A stretch of 64,000 nucleotides of DNA from Chloranthus sessilifolius. Taxonomy: Eukaryota; Streptophyta; Magnoliopsida; Chloranthales; Chloranthaceae. A program made the translations under genes and the position numbers. The stretch is from contig CM037587.1 in the NCBI GenBank assembly GCA_021018995.1, forward strand, positions 11,476,866-11,540,865, read 5' to 3'. A model generated the notes under the pieces. It was not told the DNA's origin and did no database searches. It saw only the letters and a program-made list of their open reading frames with translations. Shown here piece after piece: positions 23,694-33,979 of this stretch. Every line of letters begins with the position of its first letter. Within the stretch, counting starts at the first letter, position 1.

Positions 23694-24536
23694 TTACAGG
23701 GACAGCAGATGCATCCCCCTCAAGTGCAATGTTAGGCTATGCCCCCCATCATCTGGTGCTTGCCCATCAGGCACCTCCTCAACTGGAGCTGGTGGTATAA
23801 CCCCCTCCTCAGGTAACCTCTTGACCAATAGATTATAGCTCTTGGTCCAGTCCTTGAGCTTGAAAGCGTTAATGTTGTTGGTCAATCGAGGCTCGCTAGG
23901 AGCCAGGCTATACTCCTCTCTCAATGCGATATACTGCTCGACCATTCTTGTTATCAATTGAGCATATGGCAGCTCTATCTTTGAAGCAGTCTTCTGCTTC
24001 TCAAACACTAAATCTCTGTCATTGATCTCACAGTCTTGTGAAAAAAAAACGGGGTTATGACACGTGATAAAAGTATCAAGCATCCATAGTCTATCAGGGA
24101 GTTGGGCTCAGTAAGAGCTTGACCTGAACTACACTGACCACAAGTCTATCATGGTATGGGACATCTTTGACATATGGTGGCAACAACGAGTCTCCAAATA
24201 CCGTGAATAACACAGTAAAGCGACGGTGACATAAAATTGGTTAAATTTATAGTCAAAACCGTCAATTTTGGTGACCAACTGGTAATGGTTGTCACCCCGG
24301 CGAAGATGTTGATAAAAGAGCCTCACTATACGAGGACAAAAATGGACGTAAAATGACTCATGCAATGTTCTCAACCCTAGCGTAGCAATATAGTCGATCG
24401 CCCATTCCATTTCACGCCAATCCTCAAATAGCGTAGAGTCGAAAGCACATTCAAGCAACAATATTTTAGAAGCCCACCACTCTTTTGGAAGTTCTTGGTG
24501 AATTAGTGGTGGTTGTGGGTTTTGAACGGGTAGCAC
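23694..24536 (-). CDS. Plant-transposon-protein-like domain, broken into two frames
   Basis: Two minus-strand frames, 24536-24129 (135 codons) and 24083-23694 (129 codons), look like one product split by decay. The first has EWWASK, a tryptophan-rich stretch, FYVHFCPRIVRLFYQHLRRG and an IDGFDYKF segment. The second has LPYAQLITRMVEQYI followed by an acidic/proline tail. This pattern resembles the 'putative plant transposon protein' domain found as an extra gene in plant retrotransposons and in host-like PMD genes. That assignment is from memory of the pattern and is uncertain. It lies close to the 3' LTR, in the same strand sense as the zinc-knuckle gene. The role is unknown. No catalytic motif is visible. 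Confidence 0.4.
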
Positions 24537-24636
24537 ATCTTATTCGATTGGTACGCTAAATAAGGAAAAGAGTAGGGTTCACCACAATAGCCGAGAAAAT
24601 GCGATCCAATGAATCAAAGCAAGAAGCTCCGATAGC

Positions 24637-27440
24637 CGAAAATATCCCTTGAACGCAAAGGAATCAAACTCTCTCGAACAATTGAAGATCTTAATCATGC
24701 ATGCGAGTGAGAAATAAAAACCCAAAATATAACTTAAATCGATAAAAATGATCGATCAATGCTCAATTTGATCGATCAGGCAATCTTTTTTTTTTTTTTT
24801 CACAGAACTTAGTATAAACTGGTTTGATCGATCAACCTTCTTATTTGATCGATCAATTGCATAGTTGATCGATCAATTCACCAAATTGATCGATCAATCA
24901 TTACAGTCAAGCTGTTTCTTTAAACACCTCATTAATGGAGGCATTATCCAGTCCCTAATTCACCACGTATAGGGTATCAGTATATGCTATCTAGACAACT
25001 CCAACTGTATGGAATTGTAATTGCCACGTACATAAAGCAATAATGGGTTGGAATTTAAAATCCCAAAAAAATTACCTCTCGCATAATGGGTTAGAATTTA
25101 AAATCTTACCTTGGGTCAGCTGATTTCTCGGCCCACGAGCTCGACAAGCTCCAGGGTTCCAATGGTTGAACAAATTTCATTCTCTTTCTTCTTAAATTCC
25201 ACCACTCAATATAAATGCAAGAGTTAAAGCAAAAGGGACAATCCCTATTCTTAGCCAAGCCTTTAAACTTCTAACCTCTAGTATGTAAAGCATACACACC
25301 CCACATAGGTGTGCAAGATCACACCAATGGTCCACACCCTACACACATGTGCACTGTACACCCATACGTAATCTAACGCACCTCATTACATTTGACTTCC
25401 ACATAGCCGAACCAGTGACCAGACGAGCACGTCTCCCTAAGTAGCAACATGTGGGTAAAGAAGACACATCAAGAGGCCGTCCACCATCCATACGTACGCA
25501 CATCTATAATTCGCAGATTGACAGTCTACCTGCAGGAAGCCATACAATTTAGAAGTCCCCATCATAATTTCAACGTCCTCCAAATTAGGGTTATCATAAT
25601 CTTCCCATCAGGAAGGAATTTTCCTTCTCGAAAATATTCTAAAGATATCCCGAGTAAAATTCAATTGCTTGTAGCGTCAATGTACACACGCAGAGGTATT
25701 ATGTGTGAAATAGTCATAATCATACAGTCGCTACTCATATATGCGCAACCCCTCTCTCTGAGTCCACACATTCACAATGGACTCACACGCATCCAGAGTC
25801 GAAATAGTTTCTCCCAAAATTAGTGTATCCACACGACCCCTTTAGGTAAAATTATCGAGTTAATGTACAAGTCGCTAAGCTCATCCCAAATCTACTGGAA
25901 AAGTGTGACAATCTTCTCATGCACCAGGTATCTCATATCACACCTCCATAAGCAATTATATACAGTAGTATGTCACCATCACGTTAACCATTAGTCAAAA
26001 GAAAATGATCATAATGCCCGCAAAATTCATACATAGGCAAAAACTAGCTGTTGGGCTTTTCATTAAGGACGCTCTCCCTTATTTACTTGACTGGTGTTCA
26101 TTTCACAAAGAATTATAGATTGATCGTGAGATTAAGACTACTTAACTAGAATGTATCTATAAATAAGATCAACCAAACCTTGAAGGACATATAATGTATT
26201 GTCCATTCAACAGATCTTCACTCAATGATGTTAATCATTAGGGATCATATATCATTTCCATTGTATTGATCACAGTGACCTCTTGCGATTGTAAAAATAC
26301 TCATGGAGCACAGTGGACCAATTTTGAAACATACCATTCATCCGAAAAATCTGATTCACCACATTGATGCTATCGTTATTAGAATATATCAACTCATGAC
26401 TCGGAATATGTCTCATCTGTCTACGAACAAATGTTCACACTCACCCACTTTCTGATACGCAACGGTGGTAAGAGATATCACCAAAATGATATAAAGCCAT
26501 CACCAAGATGAGATAAAGCCATCACCAACATGAGGTACAGCCATCACCAAAATGAGATAAAGCCATTACCAAAATGAGGTAAAGCCATCAGCAAAATGAG
26601 ATAAAGCCATCGCCAATATGAGATAAAGTCATCAGCAAAATGAGATAAAGCTATCACCAATATGAAAACCTCTAAAATCTACCACAACGATCGTAAAAAT
26701 CTTCAAACTTTATGCCCTTATCCAATCTTATGATACGCGAATAGAATTCCGATCATACAGGAAGGGAAAAAGAGTGTGACACATCTAGCTTTTCAAATCA
26801 AGGAGATGATTGCAAATGATTGCTCTCAATGTCATACATAAATACTTAGGCATGATTAATCGACTCTTCATGTGCACAACTCTCAACACACTCCCTATAC
26901 TAACTAAATCTCCATATATTCCTTGAAAATTTATAGTCATTCATCATGGCTTAGGTGAAAACAACGGAATCCACCATAGCGACATCCAATTCTGCTCTCT
27001 CATGATATCCGTAATTAAATTTTTTCCTATCCTCTATCAATTACCGACATGATTGTCTTAGACTTTTCCAATTATCGAAAAACTTCCAGAGTAAACTACA
27101 GCGATTAACAACCGAACTCACGTTTAAAAGGAACGTATTTAAATACACCATAATCATGACTCATTAGTTAGGAAGAAGAATACTAGGATTAAGTCTGCTA
27201 ATTCAACTTCATTTCTCATAAGTATTAAGGAAATTTCAAATTCTCTAAACAATTGTCCTTAAAAAATTTATTGTAACTGTCAAGATTTATTAAGTCTGCC
27301 AATATAACTATCACTTACGTAGTTAATCTTCTGAATTTAGAATTCGTTTATGTCATGCAAGTGATTTAAGTCGATACACAAGCGATAATGTTATGATATT
27401 TCGCATGTGTCAAAATCAATAAAATTTCTAAATCATCAGA
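24637..27440 (-). other. Non-coding interior of the 10.6-kb element
   Basis: No retroviral-type motif was found in any frame. The stretch holds another TTGATCGATCAA palindrome cluster (about 24740-24900), a degenerate PPT-like block (about 25593-25642) and the 22-bp minisatellite described separately. The 124-codon plus-strand frame at 25449-25823 shows no domain and is not called. Confidence 0.5.
26468..26670. repeat. 22-bp minisatellite, about nine copies
   Basis: Consecutive copies of a 22-bp unit based on GCCATCACCAAAATGAGATA plus AA, with one to three changes per copy. There are no spacers between units, and 22 is not a multiple of three. It lies inside the interior of the 10.6-kb element. 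Confidence 0.9.
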
Positions 27441-27443
27441 ACA

Positions 27444-27937
27444 TTAAAAAAAAAAATTGACAATTAATATTGAACCTATACCTTGGGCATCTTGAGTCAC
27501 AGGAAGAATCGGCTTGAAAGTAGACGTCGAGGTCTCCTGCTTCTGCCGCATATCTGGGCAATTCTTAACTCGGTGTCCTTGCTCACCACATCTAAAACAG
27601 GCACCCAAGATTAGCCTACACGCCTCCGTTTTATGAGGTTTCCCACACCACGCACATGATACAAATGGTGTAGATGAGGAGACAGGTAAGGCCTGCCGTA
27701 CCGGAGTAACTCTAGTCGTCGCCGGATGTAAAGAGCGAGAACTACCTTGAGTGGTTGTCGAGGTCATCGCTTCCTTTTTCAAAGCAGGACAATGTCTTAT
27801 CAAGTGTCCCATTCGTCCACACTTAAAACAAGCCCCAGTAGATCTTCTACAGTCTCTCACTAGGTGTCGCCCATCAATCTAAAACATGGCTCACCTCCTC
27901 CAGTACTTCCAATCTTGGTTTTCTTTTGTGGCATCAT
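27444..27937 (-). CDS. Zinc-knuckle (Gag nucleocapsid-like) protein, frameshifted
   Basis: The likely start is the Met-Met pair at 27937 (MMPQKKTKIGSTGGGEP), about 330 nt downstream of the primer-binding site. After CFR the frame is lost by a small indel and resumes with GRHLVRDC, so a first knuckle is broken. Then come CFKCGRMGHLIRHC and CFRCGEQGHRVKNC, both perfect CX2CX4HX4C knuckles, with an odd-spaced CAWCGKPHKTEAC (CX2CX3HX4C) between. Such knuckles bind the element's RNA inside the particle. The capsid part of Gag is missing: the protein goes straight from a basic leader into knuckles. Stop at 27444. Ser/Thr-rich linkers separate the knuckles. It is most likely the surviving 3' end of a Del/Tekay-type gag, but it could be a purpose-reduced form. 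Confidence 0.75.
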
Positions 27938-28273
27938 TTGATCTGTCAAGAAGACATAAACTCCAATCAATAATTGTTGCGGTCACCATGGCCTAATGTT
28001 CCAACAAAATCACAAAACTAATTCATCTACAAGTCGTACATCCATCAAATCATAATGTATCTCTATTAAAAGTGATTATGAGATCCACAATCCAAGTTCT
28101 AAATCGAATTCCAAGTTCTAAATCTCCAGCCATAGCTGCGAGTTCCCTATAGAAGCTAAAATCGAAACTCCACTAACTTTGCTAAAGTCCTAATTGGGTC
28201 ATAGAAAACTCACTTCCCATCCATACCTACATCCATAGCCTAGTCTGAAGTCCTAAGACGACCTAAAGCCTAG

Positions 28274-28285
28274 GCTCTGATACCA
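28274..28285 (-). promoter_or_regulatory. Primer-binding site for initiator tRNA-Met
   Basis: The minus strand reads TGGTATCAGAGC two bases inside the LTR that ends at 28288. This 12-mer is the standard complement of the plant tRNA-iMet 3' end and fixes the element's orientation. Confidence 0.92.
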
Positions 28286-28287
28286 AC

Positions 28288-31080
28288 TGTGACAGCCCAG
28301 ATTTTCATGCCTAGAAATCCGTGCCATTAGGATCATACTCTGGATGATCCCCAAGACAAATCACGAAGTGTCTACTCGTATAGAAGAAACCAAGCAGACA
28401 CTGTCCAGCAGTGATAGATCGAGTCATCACAAGGCATTTAAAATAGAAAGAAGCAATAAAACAAACATGTATATAAATATATAAAAATATACATTCCCAA
28501 AAAGGAACTAAGAAGAACCAATGGTGATGGACATCCATCACCTAAAATAATGGTTCCAATAGAATGTATAGTAATACTATAAAAGGAAGAAAATATCTAC
28601 AGAAAGTAAATACAGAAGTGGCCACCAGGGGCACAATAATCCAAAGGTTTACACAAAATCTCAGATACCCGCATTAAGGATAAAAGTCACTTTGGACGTC
28701 AGTCTCCTCATCCTCGGCCTCAGCCTCTAGATCAGGCTGGTAGTCAGGGTCACTCTTAGTGCCAGGAACTCTAGTCTCAAAACCTAAAATGTTAATGGAA
28801 ACAGGGTGAGCTACATCATAGCTCAATAGAAGAATACCAATTAAAGTGTAATGAATATGCAAGACATGATATTTCAAAACAGGAAATCAAATCAGAATGT
28901 ATAAACAGGCAAAATCAGAGTAAATACTGAGTTTGTAAACAAGAAACAGCTGTGATGCAGATATATAATCAGTGACTTAAATTGTATTTGTTTTCTAACT
29001 TAAGAAACTCCCGTGAATATATAACACGGAGTAAACAGGAATTTACCGATAGGAAACCCCAACCAATCGTCATTCACATGAACAATTTAGATTGCAACAA
29101 TGCCTCATCTATGGAGTGCAATTGTGCCGAGGGATTACAAGCAGATGCACAAGTGTGTCAGGCTCGATATACCGTCGGGTCGGTGGGGATCATCTGGTTA
29201 AATCATCAAATCACATACACACATAGACCTCACAGATCATATAGCAGAAATCAGGAGCAGGTTTCAGGATACAAATTAGAAAACAGAAATCAGAGATAGT
29301 AAGAATTTATGATATGCTTACATGCTTGTTAAAATAGAAATCAGGGCACATATATGAAATAAACATGAAATCATACTTAAAACAGTTTAGGTTGGTTTTC
29401 CCCTACCTCAGGTTAGACCTCTTTCTAAGCAAATCCAACGTCGTTCTAAAGCAGTCCAAAAGTTCTTATCTACGGCCTCCACTCTTAGTCTACATCACAC
29501 ACATGATGATGTATAAAAATTGATCCTAATTATTAATAATATTGATGTATTTAAGTGTTTTCTCAAAATCGAGATGGAAATGGGTAATTTCGTGTTGACT
29601 CGAAACTTGACCCAACTTTCCACTTCATTTTTACCCTAAAAAAATTTGATTAAAGATTTGGCTAATTTATAAAAGAGTTAGATCTCGTCGTACTCTTTCC
29701 AACACATTAAGAATCACGTCAATCGGAGTTCGGGACAAGGAGTTATGGCCAAAATATCGAAGCTATAGCGATACTTCAGTCAAAACGTGCTAACTTAGAA
29801 CTTGGTCAAATTTCCAGCTCAATTTTGATCATCAAAAAAATTTATTCATTAGTTAGTTAATTCATAAAAGTTGTAGATTTAGTTGTCCTCTTTCTAATGC
29901 CATAAGAAATGTATCAATCGGAGTTCGGAGTAAAAAGTTATGGCCAAAATACTGAAGCAGTGTCGGCATAGTCAAATTGATCGATCAACACATCATATTG
30001 ATCGATCAATTTCACCATTGATCGATCAACCATCATATTGTTCGATCAATTTCACCATTGATCGATCAATGCTGTCGGGAATGAACCTCCAGCAACCTAA
30101 CTTGCTGTTTTTCCAATTGTATATATAATTTGATCGATCAATCACTCAAATTGATCGATCAATACCCAATTTTGATCGATCAATCACCCCATTGATCGAT
30201 CAAAAACCTTCAGAAATGCATAGCCATACGATTTTGTCATTTTTGATCTATTTTCATCCAAATCTTCTACGATCTTCATCGAATCACACACACATCCACA
30301 CTAAACTAAAACAATGATTTATTCTATAATCTAAACTATTAAAATCAAATAAAAACTAACCTTTCTTCGATCGATTTCGTGCCTTTAAGGATCGTTATCC
30401 AAAAGGGTTTCGAAACGAATCTTCCGAATTTCTACGGCAATTTCACCATGATTGATCACCACAAATTCAAGATGAAGTTGTCAATGATCCACGCATCGAT
30501 CTCAACCTTCTCAATGCTCGGTTAACGATCGTGAGGTGGAACGCTTCTTGAAAATGGGGTTTCTAAAGAAAAAGGGGTTTGAACGATCGAAATTCACCAA
30601 AGGCGGGATTCAAGCGTTGATCGGCGTCGAGTTCTTCATGAATAATGCAAATATTGCGGCGCGATCACGATCTCATCGTCGAAATCTCAAGAAGGGCGGA
30701 AGTTTTTCTCTTCTTTCTCTCTCTAGAAATCCAAACTCCAAAGCTTTGCAACCGGGTGAAGCATCTTTGAGAAGATTTATCTATTAATTAGCTAAAGGGC
30801 TTGATTTCGGTGGGAAGGGATAACATTGCAAAAGTGTGTTAGGCTTATCCACTTGAAATAGAGTTTGATTTCGGTGTTGAGCGGCACACAATGCATTGGT
30901 GCACGACTTTCACACTAAAGGCCCAAACACACAATTTAAACCTTAATCTGTCCGTACAAAGTTATTCTAATATTATTTAAATATTTATTATTACATAAAA
31001 ATTTATGATGACATCGATTTTCGTGTCGACCATACACACGAGATGAGTTGAGTTCGAGTCTAATTTTATGGGTTATTACA
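28288..31080 (-). repeat. 5' LTR of the 10.6-kb element
   Basis: It starts TGTGACAGCCCAG and ends GGGTTATTACA, followed by CATAC. It is collinear with 20441-23227. It carries an extra ATTGATCGATCAAT-type stretch at about 30012-30062, indicating gain or loss of palindrome units after insertion. Confidence 0.9.
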
Positions 31081-31085
31081 CATAC

Positions 31086-31198
31086 CAACGTATCGTCCGG
31101 AACCGATAGTATCGTCCGGTACGTATCGGTTTTGGAGATAGATGATACGTATCGGTTTTTCAATTTTTTGACCCATGGATTAAACCCACAATGCGAGT
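31086..31198. mobile_element. Right half of the split fold-back/MITE-like element
   Basis: It begins right after the CATAC duplication and ends ACCCACAATGCGAGT. It matches 20284-20330 in inverted orientation and contains GATACGTATCGGTTTT repeats. Confidence 0.5.
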
Positions 31199-31669
31199 TT
31201 CTATTGACTGCAAAGTTGCCTTTAACTTTTCAAAGGCAGTTGAAATGACATGCAACCAATAGGAGTTTGAGCCATGGGTTTATATTCTAAAGACTCCAGT
31301 TAAAAGATCATTTTTCATATATATATATATATATATATCATTTCCTCACTCAAAGTTAATAGGATATAAGATCAGTATTTGAGAGTGTGGATTGGTTCAT
31401 ACAAAAAAATTGTAACTTTTCAAAAGGTGGGTAGGAGCATGGATCAATATCCACTTGAATAGGGAACATCTCCAATCACTTGTGTGAAGGGATCACTAAC
31501 AATCTCTACAAACCAAAACCATTTGACCTCCTCTCTCTCTCTCTCTCTCGTTTGTGTATGTGTGGGAAATGATCTCCTAACTCAAATCATATATAAATTC
31601 ATGTCTTGAGCTGCTATTGGCCCCATGTCATTTTAATATGGTAAATGATCTCTTATGTTTCTTGAGCAG

Positions 31670-32156
31670 GGTGGCTCGGGTGATGTGAAGAATGTCATTT
31701 TTCAAAATATTGTCATGCAAAACGTCGATAATCCTATAATTATAGATCAAAACTACTGTGACTCAAAGACTGCTTGTAAACAACAGGTAAGCCCCTCATA
31801 CACAAAGACCAAAGTCTTTTATTTTTTATTATTCATTTTACTTTTGCTAATCAAAGTCCTAGTCTTTTTATCAAAATAATTGGTTTTATTTATTTTCCTA
31901 ATTGTTGATGAGTGATTACTCAAACATTTTGCAGAGTCAAGCGGTGAAAATAAGCAATGTGGTGTACAAGAACATTAAAGGAACAAGTGCAATAAAAGTG
32001 GCAGTGAATCTTGACTGTAGCAATAAATTTCCATGTCAAGGAATAGTTTTGCAAGACATCAATTTGGTGGGAAATGGAGGGAACCCCACAACAAGCTCCT
32101 GCAACAATGTTAATGGTTCTAAAGGAGGAACAATTGTCCCTAAACCTTGTTTTTGA
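31670..32156 (+). pseudogene. Polygalacturonase (GH28) pseudogene, last two exons
   Basis: Exons 31670-31786 and 31935-32156 are joined in phase across a GT...AG intron, with a TGA stop at 32154-32156. The translation carries family hallmarks: VIFQNIVMQNVDNPIIIDQ, YCD, KISNVVYKNIKGTSA, the CxxxxPCQGIVLQDI pattern, and a Cys-containing C-terminus. These form the last coils of the parallel beta-helix. Both exons are open and look undamaged, in contrast with the frameshift in the exon before the giant intron and the missing first exon. A (CT)n run at about 32371-32394 follows the gene. Confidence 0.92.
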
Positions 32157-32367
32157 AAACAAATACAAGGCATATGTATTAAAGAAATATGTTGGTTCAT
32201 ATATGGATCTAGACTTGTATCAACGATAAAAAACAATTGGTTTATATTAAAATTTAATAAGATTTATGCTTACCTATTGATGATCCCTTAGCTTGGTAGC
32301 TTTAAAATTCTCGATTTTTGTTTTAATGGCACTGCATCGATCCTTTCTTCCAGTGATAACTTTTTAC

Positions 32368-32398
<31 letters not shown>

Positions 32399-32650
32399 GT
32401 GAATCTATGGAACTCTAGGGAAGCATGAGAAGGAGGGAATTGTGTCCTCATATACAGTATTTTCTAGGTTACTTATCGTAGAATCTAGAATTAGAGGCCA
32501 TATGACTTACTAAGAATAAATGAATTTCCATATATGAAATAAACTTATGCCATTTGATTGTAGGAATAAAGCTTAGACGCACCGAAATAGTGTAGTTGTT
32601 AGAGACAATCCCTTATCAAAAAAAAAAAAAGTTAAGTGAGAATCCAAGGT
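32157..32650. other. 3' flank of the polygalacturonase pseudogene
   Basis: Ordinary AT-rich sequence with a (CT)n microsatellite at about 32371-32394 and a poly-A run at about 32618-32630. No gene was seen. Confidence 0.5.
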
Positions 32651-32826
32651 GGGCAATGGTCAACTCGAACTGGTTGAACATGATTTCATGTTCTGCTAGC
32701 AGAGAATCTCGACTTCCATGATTTTCATTTTTATTGGATCAAATTTAGTCAACATTCCCTCATATCCAATGGCTGCAAATCTCGTTGAACACGAAATCAG
32801 GTTCAACCAGTTGGATTTTTCATTAC
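32651..32826. mobile_element. MITE, copy 2 of the family at 11775
   Basis: The left arm GGGCAATGGTCAA...AACTGGTTGAACATGATTTC pairs with the right arm (reverse complement AACTGGTTGAACCTGATTTC, outer GGTAATG). The centre matches the first copy: GAGAATCTCGACTTCCATG and a reversed TATCCAATGGCTGCAAAT segment. Confidence 0.65.
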
Positions 32827-32887
32827 CTATCCTAGGTTTAAATGTAAAAAAGGAAGAAATAGTGTGTGGAGCACAAACATCTAACAA

Positions 32888-33578
32888 TGTGACAGCCCGA
32901 TTTTCTCGTACATGGATTTCGGGCAAAATCGGTCCGTCCGGATCGCAAATCACAATCCATACACAGTATAGTATGTGGAAATCAAAGTAGAGAACATATA
33001 TGGCAGAAATAAAATTCCATTCAAATGTCAAATGTAAACAAAAGAAACCACGTGTGACAACCGACCGTCACCTAAACAGTGGTGTACAATGTATGTATCT
33101 ACAAAAACTAATCACTATAATGTACCAAATCGGAAATCTATCTCAAATGCGTCTTCCGACAAACACCTCTTGCGGAAGGTCTTCTCCTGCAAGGTCCCGG
33201 TCTAGATCTACACTTGTGACGTGTAGTCAGGGTGAGCTAATAGTCTAAGCTCAATAGGGAGAAATCAATACCAATGTACATCTCCTTAATCATGCACAGA
33301 TTCAATGACAGAAATTTCAAAGGCAATTTTTTTATTTATAATTCAAACAAAATTCTTTAAGCAATTTCATATCAAAACAAAAATCTGAAAGACTTCAAAT
33401 TCCGAGTTTAATTTCAAGGATTTAAAATTTCAAAGTTCGAAGCTCGTATTCAAAGATCAAAGTTCATTTTCTGGGTTCGAAATTCATATTCAATGCTTCA
33501 AGTTCAGAGTTCATATTAAATGATTCGCGATTCTTAGTTCATTTTCATGGTTCAAATATGAAGTTCACAGATTCGATG
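32888..33578 (-). mobile_element. Solo LTR A, left segment
   Basis: It starts TGTGACAGCCCGA after AACAA (32883-32887). Its other end is at 63653, followed by AACAA (63654-63658). The piece holds the AGGGTGAGCTAATAGTC block typical of these LTRs and is cut at 33578, where LTR B begins after CGATG. Confidence 0.85.
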
Positions 33579-33900
33579 TGTGACGACCCGACTTTCCCGT
33601 ACCTGAAGTACCGGAAAAGCCAGCTCGCCATAACACCAGTACATCTATATAAATACAGAATTCAGAGCAGATATTATAAACAACAAATATCTAACATGAC
33701 ATAAAAAAGATCTCCAATTCTATACCTAATCATAAACAAAAGGAACCAAGAAGAACCATCGGTGATAGCATACCATCACCTAAACAATGGTTCCCAATAG
33801 TGGTTCCTCAAAATACATATATACAAATACCCCATGTACCGGGCCCAGAGCCCATAATTCAAATTGTATCTAATTACAATTAAACAAAAAGAACAATACC
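33579..33900 (-). mobile_element. Solo LTR B, left segment
   Basis: It starts TGTGACGACCCGAC. The segment GAACCATCGGTGATAGC...CCATCACC resembles, reversed, the end part of the solo LTR at 18002-20272. It continues at 59000-61095, where it ends GGATGTTACA. The flanks are CGATG (33574-33578) and CGATA (61096-61100), a 5-bp duplication with one change. The exact right limit of this piece, against element C, is unclear (somewhere near 33880-33905). Confidence 0.75.
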
Positions 33901-33904
33901 AAGT

Positions 33905-33979
33905 TCAAAGAAATATTCATACCTTTTCGAAATAGGCTTGTCAATTTTCGATGATGAAAATTCTTTAAGGTGGGAAGAA
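33905..33979 (+). mobile_element. Last interior bases and polypurine tract of element C
   Basis: ATTCATACCTTTTCGAAATA... through GAAAATTCTTTAAGGTGGGA and AGAA, followed by TGTAACAACTC. It closely matches the minus-strand PPT region of the 10.6-kb element (23228-23290). It shows that C lies on the plus strand and that 33980 starts its 3' LTR; the rest of its interior and its 5' LTR are missing. Confidence 0.6.

Larger units (their letters stand above)
20441..31080 (-). mobile_element. Non-autonomous Ty3/gypsy-like LTR retrotransposon, 10.64 kb
   Basis: LTRs of 2787 and 2793 bp flank a 5.06-kb interior, and CATAC is duplicated on both sides (20436-20440, 31081-31085). The primer-binding site and the zinc-knuckle frame place the 5' LTR at the right, so the element runs on the minus strand. 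The interior codes for a zinc-knuckle protein and a separate domain near the 3' LTR. No protease, reverse transcriptase, RNase H or integrase was seen, so it must have relied on proteins from another element. The two LTRs are closely similar by eye along their length, with scattered substitutions and one extra palindrome block near 30015-30060 in the right LTR. This suggests it is among the younger insertions. Confidence 0.9.
17572..31669 (+). other. 14.1-kb intron of the polygalacturonase gene, expanded by insertions
   Basis: The donor CAG|GTAAG is at 17572 and the acceptor TTGAGCAG ends at 31669. The flanking codons join in phase as RIKTYQ|GGSGDV, which is the normal family sequence. Subtracting the solo LTR (18002-20272), the LTR element (20441-31080) and the fold-back element they adjoin leaves roughly 0.9-1.2 kb of ordinary intron. 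A (TA)n run lies at about 31318-31338 and a (CT)n run at about 31532-31549. Confidence 0.85.

Noticed and set aside
25449..25823. 124-codon plus-strand frame
   Set aside because: Random-looking composition and opposite to the element's genes; it crosses a PPT-like block.
26468..26670. CRISPR-like regular repeats
   Set aside because: Units are directly adjacent with no spacers, and the genome is a plant.
28268..28287. tRNA gene
   Set aside because: Only a 12-bp complement to tRNA-iMet beside an LTR, which is a primer-binding site.
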